Below are positions 58,208 through 64,000 of a stretch of 64,000 nucleotides of DNA, one piece after another. The translations under genes and the position numbers were made by a program. Within the stretch, counting starts at the first letter, position 1. The number at the start of each line of letters is the position of its first letter. The DNA is from an uncultured Sphingomonadaceae bacterium (GTDB taxonomy: Bacteria; Pseudomonadota; Alphaproteobacteria; Sphingomonadales; Sphingomonadaceae), in assembly GCA_938050045.1 (NCBI GenBank), contig CALLJS010000011.1, forward strand, positions 1-64,000, read 5' to 3'. The notes beneath the pieces were generated by a model, which searched no databases, was not told where the DNA came from, and saw only the letters and a list, made by a program, of their open reading frames with translations.

Positions 58208-60214
58208 TCACTCAGCGGGGTTATGTTTAGCCAAAAATTTTTCCATAGATTTGAGCAATAATAATCTATCTTCTTCGCGGGTGAAATAATGGTCCGCCAG
58301 TGGTATCGATACAAATTCCACATCTTTATTGGCCTTTTTCATAGCCTTATTCATGCTGACGCTCTGTTTATGATCGACCGTTACATCTTTGACGCCGTGG
58401 ATGAGCAGCAGTGGTACTTTTATTTTCTCAACCGATTTTATCGGTGACACAGCGTTAAAATCTGGCGTCATTTTTCGCCATTGGCTTTTGTACAGATTTT
58501 TGCGAATAGCACTGCCAAAATCATTCACTTCGCGGCGCAGATTGGCAACGCCCGCTATAGATATAGCACAGCGATAGAGGTTAGGATCTTTTGCCAGCCC
58601 CCACATCGCCGCATAGCCACCATAAGACGCGCCGACTATGCAGACACGTTTGGGATCGGCAATGCCTTGCTCGACCGCCCATGCTACGCCGTCCGTAATA
58701 TCATCCTGCATGGCGAGGCCCATCTGTCCTTGTCCTCTGAGCATGAAGGCTTTGCCATATCCCGTAGAGCCTCGAAAATTCGGTTGCAGCACGGCATAGC
58801 CTCTGTTGGCCAGAAATTGCGCCCAATAATTATATTTAACCCTGTCATGCGCCCATGGTCCGCCGTGCGGCATAACAATGAAAGGCAGGTTTTTGGGCGT
58901 GCGCCCTTTGGGCAGCGTTAATATACCCTCTATCTCTAATCCATCGCGCGCCTTATATTGGATAGACTTTACTCTGGACAATCTTTTGTTGCCAATGCTG
59001 TCACTGACCGATGCAAATTTGACAAGATTTTGTGTTTTGGTGTCATAGGTGAAGATCAGGCCTGGATTGTCTGGCGTGCTTATTCTTGCTAATATTATGC
59101 TATAGTCGCGGTTATAGCTTTCGATATATACATTGGCTTTAGGAGCCGCCTTTTCTAAATCTCTCTGTGCAGCAGCAAGACTGGGTTGTAACCACTCCAT
59201 TTTATTACCACTGCCACTTTTCTTTAGACCAATGATGCTATCGTCAATAAAGGAAGTGCTAATAGCTTCTATGTCGCTTTCTTCAGCAGTGTGAACCCAG
59301 CGAATAATTTCTTGTGTTTTTAAATCCACCTCTGCAATCGCCGTATTGCCATCGGCATTATCCTTAAACATCAATCCTGTATCGCCGCCCGGTATAAAGC
59401 TGAAAGGCAGATTAATATCTTCGTCCCTGCCCAGATTAACGCGATCAATGGTTTTGAAACTTCGGCTTCCTTCTGCGGCATAATATATGATCGAAGTTTT
59501 GAGACGATCATTATAGCCAATGCCAATGCGCACATTCCCATTATGATCTGCGGCCCAATTAAGAACATTTTCTTTACCTCTTACGGCTTTTCTAGATTTT
59601 CCGCTTTCAACATTCACTCTATATACAGTGGGCCAAAAACCAGGTTGATTGCTAAAGACTGAATCTTGACCAGAAATTAATATTTCGTTGCTACCATCTT
59701 TTGGTGTCCATAAAATTGAGGCTGCATTTTGTCCCCGCAATTTCCACATAAGTTTAGTAATAATTTTGGTCTTGCGGTTAATAGAAATTAGCCGCGAAAG
59801 ATACCAATTATCATTTTGGATTCGGGTTAATACAGTGAGGCTAGCAACAATATTATCATCATTCACCCACTGGATTTTGTTGATTTGTGTCTGATCTGGT
59901 ACGGCAGTAACAACGGGTGTGCTGCCATCTTTGTCAATCGAGATTATAACAATTTTCTGTTCGCCAGCAATGCCGAAAAGTCCTGCTATATATTTGCCAT
60001 TGGGGGATAGAATAGGGTCTTCAATGAACGGAATTTTGGAAAAAAATTCGGTCGGTAGATAATATTTTTTACTAACTGGATTGCCTGTTAGAGCATTATC
60101 GGCTGTTTTGGATGCGTTATTTTGCGCCTCTATATTACTCTTTTGGGCAAAACTGTCATCATGCAATGATAAGGCCAATGCAAATAATAAAATAGCTTTG
60201 TAAACTTGTCCCAT
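58208..60214 (-). CDS. S9 family peptidase (prolyl oligopeptidase/acylaminoacyl peptidase-like), exported
   Basis: About 668 residues from the ATG at 60214, with AAGGGG upstream; GTG at 60223 is also in frame. Signal peptide YKAILLFALALSLHDDSFAQ. Beta-propeller about 50-400, then hydrolase domain: nucleophile Ser533 (GASYGGY, numbered from GTG), Asp613 (GVKDVT), His645 (LADHYF). Role: periplasmic peptide cleavage. Confidence 0.92.
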   Translation of the reverse strand: MGQVYKAILLFALALSLHDDSFAQKSNIEAQNNASKTADNALTGNPVSKKYYLPTEFFSKIPFIEDPILSPNGKYIAGLFGIAGEQKIVIISIDKDGSTPVVTAVPDQTQINKIQWVNDDNIVASLTVLTRIQNDNWYLSRLISINRKTKIITKLMWKLRGQNAASILWTPKDGSNEILISGQDSVFSNQPGFWPTVYRVNVESGKSRKAVRGKENVLNWAADHNGNVRIGIGYNDRLKTSIIYYAAEGSRSFKTIDRVNLGRDEDINLPFSFIPGGDTGLMFKDNADGNTAIAEVDLKTQEIIRWVHTAEESDIEAISTSFIDDSIIGLKKSGSGNKMEWLQPSLAAAQRDLEKAAPKANVYIESYNRDYSIILARISTPDNPGLIFTYDTKTQNLVKFASVSDSIGNKRLSRVKSIQYKARDGLEIEGILTLPKGRTPKNLPFIVMPHGGPWAHDRVKYNYWAQFLANRGYAVLQPNFRGSTGYGKAFMLRGQGQMGLAMQDDITDGVAWAVEQGIADPKRVCIVGASYGGYAAMWGLAKDPNLYRCAISIAGVANLRREVNDFGSAIRKNLYKSQWRKMTPDFNAVSPIKSVEKIKVPLLLIHGVKDVTVDHKQSVSMNKAMKKANKDVEFVSIPLADHYFTREEDRLLLLKSMEKFLAKHNPAE

Positions 60215-60552
60215 GATACGCACCCCTTTTTATCAAAATATCAAATAAATAAATAATATCAACTCTAATCAATAATTATTATAACCACATTATTTATTGG
60301 CGTACCCTAGAGGCTTAACTTGGTTTAATTTGATTGCGTTAGGGGCAATGCCTATTAAAATTCGAGCAGCGCGTATTGCGACGAATGGGTGATAGGCAAT
60401 TGAGCCTCTTTGCTATGTCTAAGAAAGCCAATATTCCATTTCTTAAAATATAAGAGTTGCGTTCCTTGCAATTAAAACGCTTTAATAATAATTTGCTTTT
60501 TGGCGATAATGCGCGTTATATATCGGCATAAAACTATAGGAGCAAATGCAAT
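60215..60552. other. Intergenic region between S9 peptidase and alternative oxidase
   Basis: About 340 bases holding the divergent promoters. It is AT-rich, with AATAATTATTATAACC near 60272 and a -10-like TATATATC shortly before the oxidase. I see no coding frame or clear regulator dyad. AGGAGCAAATGCAAT is the oxidase ribosome-binding region. Confidence 0.5.
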
Positions 60553-61254
60553 ATGACCTTAGAAACTCACTCTCTTGATACCAAAGCCCGCCATTACCAA
60601 GCGCGCGGTTTTTCTGATAAATTTGCATTAGCCATCACCAAGGTTTTGCGCTGGTTCGCCGATACTTTTTTTGCCAAACGCTATGGGAATCGCGCAATCG
60701 TGCTGGAAACGGTGGCCGCTGTGCCTGGTATGGTGGGCGCAACGCTCACGCATTTGCGCGCGCTGCGCCGCATGGAAGATGATGGGGGTTGGATTCGTAC
60801 CTTGATGGATGAAGCGGAAAATGAGCGTATGCATTTGATGACCTTCATTGCTATTGCCAAGCCAAGTTGGTTTGAGCGCATGGTTATTTTGATCGTACAA
60901 TGGTTTTTCTATGTGGGGTTCTTTTTCCTCTATCTGCTTGCACCCAAAACGGCGCATCGTTTGGTTGGGTATTTCGAAGAAGAAGCGGTGTTAAGCTATA
61001 CATTATATCTTGAGGAAATAGATGCAGGCCGGCAAGCGGATATTTTAGCACCAGAGGTTGCTTTGAAATATTGGGATTTACCAGAAGGTACGATGCTGCG
61101 CGACGTCATAGAGATTATTCGGGCCGATGAAGCACATCACCGCGATACCAATCATTTTATGGCCGATAATTTGGCGGGCATCGAAGCCGATTATGGGCAA
61201 GTTGCGGCTGCGCCGCGCCATGTGGCCTTGGATAATCACATTACCATAAAATAG
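60553..61254 (+). CDS. aox: Alternative (ubiquinol) oxidase
   Basis: 233 residues. The diiron ligands are all present: Glu52 (LETVAAVPGM), Glu91 and His94 (NERMHLMTF), Glu143 region (EEEAVLSYT), Glu193 and His196 (RADEAHHRDTNH). Two membrane-associated stretches around 105-135. Role: passes electrons from ubiquinol straight to oxygen without proton pumping; cyanide-insensitive. Found in a limited set of alphaproteobacteria. Confidence 0.95.
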   Translation: MTLETHSLDTKARHYQARGFSDKFALAITKVLRWFADTFFAKRYGNRAIVLETVAAVPGMVGATLTHLRALRRMEDDGGWIRTLMDEAENERMHLMTFIAIAKPSWFERMVILIVQWFFYVGFFFLYLLAPKTAHRLVGYFEEEAVLSYTLYLEEIDAGRQADILAPEVALKYWDLPEGTMLRDVIEIIRADEAHHRDTNHFMADNLAGIEADYGQVAAAPRHVALDNHITIK

Positions 61255-61278
61255 AATTTCTAAGCCTGTCGATACTAA

Positions 61279-61315
61279 TTTATCTAATAGGGTTTAATTT
61301 ATCTAATAGTATTTG
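61279..61315. repeat. Short direct repeat before IS scar
   Basis: TAATTTATCTAATAG occurs twice in tandem-like spacing between the oxidase gene and the IS-like remnant, near 61279-61312. Could mark target duplication or simple expansion. No function is evident. Confidence 0.4.
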
Positions 61316-61321
61316 GCCCTA

Positions 61322-61391
61322 GGGTCAGGACTCATTAGTTGATCCAGAAGATGACGGTAGCTGCGATTGCGATAGCGGACATAAAGGTGTG
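61322..61391 (-). mobile_element. Insertion-sequence remnant (transposase C-terminus plus terminal repeat)
   Basis: On the minus strand, one frame reads TFMSAIAIAATVIFWIN and stops (codon 61335-61337), which looks like the C-terminus of an IS5-family (IS427-like) transposase. It is followed at once by GAGTCCTGACCC (61322-61333 on the plus strand: GGGTCAGGACTC), which fits a terminal inverted repeat. Only the last ~20 codons remain. The RHS fragment reads into this scar in another frame. Confidence 0.55.
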
Positions 61392-61879
61392 GGCGCACCG
61401 TCCGATGTACTGGCCACCGTTGGCGATCCTTGATGGTCAAGATGCGTATATTCCGTCACATCATTTTTCAAACGCACACTTACCCCACCACCGCTAAAAT
61501 AATATGTTTTTATATTATCGCTAACCTCATTCATGTAAGCAAGCGCTCCGCTGAGTGAAGAATAGACCGAATATGTCGTCTTACCATTGCGCACCGTTTT
61601 AACGCGCTTCATATTCCCATCATAGGTATGCACTTCATTCAGACCCGATGCTGTGATTGATGTCGGTTGATTGGCCAAATCATAGGTTAATGTATTGGGC
61701 CCATTATCGGTAACATTGCCGCGTATATCATAGCTCCAATTGCGCGTGCCATTGGCCGTATCGGCAACTTGGGTAACGCGGTTGGTGCCATTATAAGATA
61801 TATTGACCCTACGGTTACCAAATTTCTTTTGACGGATATTATCAAGCGCACCATATTTATATCCGCATTGCCCGCCCAT
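61325..61879 (-). pseudogene. RHS/YD-repeat protein fragment
   Basis: 184 codons. YD-type repeats are visible (VNISYNGTNRVTQVADTANG, NWSYDIRGNVTDNG, NTLTYDLANQPTSI), ending at YTHLDHQGSPTVAS, the start of the RHS core. After that the reading runs into the insertion-sequence scar, giving a meaningless Ser/Pro-rich tail. Upstream, HDARGRLTRATGPWAGNA continues the repeat pattern in another frame around 61880-61925, so there is a frameshift there as well. Remnant of a much larger toxin-delivery-type protein. Confidence 0.8.
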
Positions 61880-61997
61880 GGGCCAGTGGCCCGCGTTAGG
61901 CGACCACGCGCATCATGAGTTTAATTTTATGCTGGCTAGTATCGACAAAATATCGACATATCTCGACAATCATTCGACATATGGGCAAGCGGTGCGT

Positions 61998-62621
61998 TTA
62001 TTCATCGCCCCATGCAGCAGGAGGTGTATCGATGGCATTTGATAAGTCAAATTCAACCCGAAATTTGCGGTTCACGCGCTCCATCTGATAGCTGTAAATA
62101 GGTTCGTCACCCTCGGTTATACCCACGCTCCAAATATTGGTTGAGGATGTGCTAAGGCCATTTTTGCTAAACATATCTATGCTCTCTTGATCCACTGGAA
62201 AACTTTGTAAATCAGCGGTTCCTATATCAGCAGTATCGCCGCCATATTGTGTAACTTTATCCTCGCTGCCATCTTCATGACGGTGATCATGTTTTAGCCT
62301 AAGTCCATTTTGCGTGCGGGTGATAACCCATGTGCGCGATCGATCCCATTCATCTGGATTACGCTCGATATGAAAAGGAATGCGAACTTGCGTATCGGTG
62401 CATTGGGTGAAGAATATGACCATGGCTTTGCCCTGCATCGCTTTATCCAGCCTATCGTTGGATACCAATGACCCTGCATAAGCTTTGCCGCACTGTGCGC
62501 TCAATCGATCAAAGAAAATATCTTGCGGCGTTGTTTGGCTATTATCATCCTCTTGTTTTTGAGAGCAGGATGTAGCGGCGAGCAGCGCAGCATAAGCTGC
62601 TATATAAAAAAATTTAGTCAT
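61998..62621 (-). CDS. Lipoprotein of unknown function
   Basis: 207 residues. Lipoprotein signal MTKFFYIAAYAALLAATSC with lipid-acceptor Cys19. The mature part has FDRLSAQCGKAYAGSLVSND and WVITRTQNGLRLKHDHRHED, a conserved style seen in exported proteins of sphingomonads and xanthomonads. No enzyme motif is recognised. Confidence 0.75.
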   Translation of the reverse strand: MTKFFYIAAYAALLAATSCSQKQEDDNSQTTPQDIFFDRLSAQCGKAYAGSLVSNDRLDKAMQGKAMVIFFTQCTDTQVRIPFHIERNPDEWDRSRTWVITRTQNGLRLKHDHRHEDGSEDKVTQYGGDTADIGTADLQSFPVDQESIDMFSKNGLSTSSTNIWSVGITEGDEPIYSYQMERVNRKFRVEFDLSNAIDTPPAAWGDE

Positions 62622-62703
62622 TTATCGAGGGTATCGTAATTTTATCGGAAGTGCTAGTCTAAAGAATAAAATATTGAAATTTAACGTTTATTTAAGTAAG
62701 TAT

Positions 62704-62736
62704 AAAAAATCCGCCAGCATTGCTGCTGACGGAACA
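62704..62736 (-). terminator. Rho-independent terminator of aceA
   Basis: On the minus strand CCGTCAGCA-GCAA-TGCTGGCGG forms a nine-pair stem (one T-G pair) followed by ATTTTTTA. It lies about 30 bases after the isocitrate lyase stop. Confidence 0.85.
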
Positions 62737-62766
62737 GTTTTTCTCCCCAGAGAAACTCAAAAATGA

Positions 62767-64000
62767 TTAGCTAAATTGGTTCATTGTATTATGCACGCCG
62801 CCAGCTTTTAGGGCAGCATCTCCCGCAAAATATTCTTTATGGTCATCACCAATATCGCTGCCTGACATATTTTGATGTTTAACACAGGCGATGCCTTGGC
62901 GGATTTCTTGGCGTTGAACGCCCAAGACATAACCCAGCATCCCTGCATCACCAAAATATTCTTTGGCTAGATTATCAGTAGATAATGCCGTAGTATGATA
63001 AGTCGGCAAAGTAATAAGATGATGGAAAATACCAGCACGTTTGGCGCCATCGGCTTGGAATGTGCGGATGCGCTTATCCGCCGCTATACCCAGTTCAGTA
63101 TCATCATATTCGGCGTTCATTAAATCAGCACGATCATAGGCTGATGTATCTAACCCCTCAGCGACCATGGCATCAAATACCTGTTGACGAAAATTGAGAG
63201 TCCAGTTGAATGATGGCGAATTATTATAAACAAGTTTCGCATTTGGAACGACCTCGCGAACACGATCCATCATACTAGCAATTTGTTCAACATGCGGTTT
63301 TTCAGTTTCAATCCACAGCAAGTCGGCTCCGTTTTGCAAAGATGTAATACTATCCAAGACGCAGCGATCTTCCCCTGTACCAGGTCTAAATTGGAACAAA
63401 TTTGAGGGTAAGCGTTTTGGACGCATCATTTTGCCATCGCGGTTGATGATAACATCACCATTTTGCGCAGTAGCAGGATCAATTTCTTCGCAATCGAGGA
63501 AGCTATTATATTGATCGCCCAAATCTCCTGGTTCATTGCTCACAGCAATCTGTTTGGTAAGACCCGCACCCAGAGAGTCTGTTCGGGTCACAATAATGCC
63601 ATTTTCAACGCCCAATTCCATGAATGCATAACGGCAAGCGCGAATTTTAGCGATGAAATCTTCATGCGGTACGGTCACTTTACCATCTTGATGACCGCAC
63701 TGCTTTTCATCGGACACTTGGTTCTCAATTTGCAGCGCACAAGCTCCGGCCTCAATCATTTTCTTAGCGAGTAAATATGTTGCTTCGGCATTCCCAAACC
63801 CTGCATCAATATCAGCAATGATTGGAACAATATGGGTTTGATAATTTTCGACGCTCTCCAATAATTGCGCTTCTCTTGCTGTGTCACCTGCCTCGCGCGC
63901 CGCATCAATCTGGCGGAACAGTCCGCCCAATTCACGGGCATCAGCTTGGCGCAAGAAAGTATATAATTCTTCGATTAATGCTGGGACTGATGTTTTTTCA
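62767..64000 (-). CDS. aceA: Isocitrate lyase, C-terminal part (5' end outside window)
   Basis: The frame stays open to the window edge (SVPALIEELYTFLRQADARE and on), so the start lies beyond 64000. Active-site loop DEKQCGHQDGKVTVPHEDF has the catalytic Cys; KQCGH, not KKCGH, is known from the long isocitrate lyases such as that of Pseudomonas aeruginosa. VYNNSPSFNWTLNF and the end VHNTMNQFS also match. Role: isocitrate to glyoxylate and succinate; partner of glcB. Confidence 0.96.
   Translation of the reverse strand, partial: EKTSVPALIEELYTFLRQADARELGGLFRQIDAAREAGDTAREAQLLESVENYQTHIVPIIADIDAGFGNAEATYLLAKKMIEAGACALQIENQVSDEKQCGHQDGKVTVPHEDFIAKIRACRYAFMELGVENGIIVTRTDSLGAGLTKQIAVSNEPGDLGDQYNSFLDCEEIDPATAQNGDVIINRDGKMMRPKRLPSNLFQFRPGTGEDRCVLDSITSLQNGADLLWIETEKPHVEQIASMMDRVREVVPNAKLVYNNSPSFNWTLNFRQQVFDAMVAEGLDTSAYDRADLMNAEYDDTELGIAADKRIRTFQADGAKRAGIFHHLITLPTYHTTALSTDNLAKEYFGDAGMLGYVLGVQRQEIRQGIACVKHQNMSGSDIGDDHKEYFAGDAALKAGGVHNTMNQFS

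Noticed and set aside
62767-64000. KQCGH in isocitrate lyase as an active-site defect
   Set aside because: This form is known in the long isocitrate lyases, so it is not unusual.

Overview
The window looks like part of the chromosome of an alphaproteobacterium, most likely a low-GC, probably aquatic member of the Sphingomonadales. This is inferred from gene content and protein sequence style: OxyR divergent from cysE with a DUF2794 gene behind it, a complete HPr-rel-A cassette, malate synthase G together with a long-type isocitrate lyase, an alternative oxidase, an S9 peptidase and a DUF3857/TPR protein. No rRNA or complete tRNA gene is visible.

Layout. Positions 1-9350 are accessory DNA. 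They hold the 3' end of a rolling-circle-type Rep gene, an 11-bp tandem repeat array, a type III restriction-modification pair (mod-res), and a tRNA-3'-end-like att remnant next to paired TGGGGGCA repeats. These are followed by an AT-rich type II system: a C5 methyltransferase interrupted at a T7 slippery tract, an EVE-domain protein and a convergent SinI-like endonuclease. A broken RidA gene closes this part. From 9350 to 38700 there is ordinary chromosome: uvrA, a nudix hydrolase, a nucleoside transporter, ferredoxin, trxB, glcB, argG, a Ca/Na exchanger, lepA, pgsA-moaD-moaE, oxyR, cysE and an SDR. From 38780 to 48065 lies a full phosphate-starvation locus: an OprP-type porin facing phoR-pstS-pstC-pstA-pstB-phoU-phoB, with a good Pho box before pstS. 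From 48365 to 51095 is a four-gene HPr-rel-A cassette (Tat-signal protein, PqqD-like protein, HprK-like kinase, nucleotidyltransferase).

The glmU-glmS neighbourhood (51946-58092) carries insertions: a GIY-YIG-like gene and a cluster of REP palindromes between glmU and glmS, and an AAA ATPase plus TOPRIM-like two-gene unit immediately after glmS, which looks like a candidate defence system. The right end has an S9 peptidase, an alternative oxidase, an RHS fragment cut by an insertion-sequence scar, a lipoprotein, and a partial isocitrate lyase that leaves the window.

How genes work together: glcB and aceA make the glyoxylate shunt. Pst, PhoBRU and the porin form a Pi scavenging circuit. GlmU and GlmS feed UDP-GlcNAc synthesis. 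OxyR, trxB and ferredoxin belong to redox functions. The left end and the glmS flank hold up to three defence modules. The strongest unusual signals are the frameshifted methyltransferase, the AAA/TOPRIM pair, the HPr-rel-A cassette and the 11-bp repeat array.
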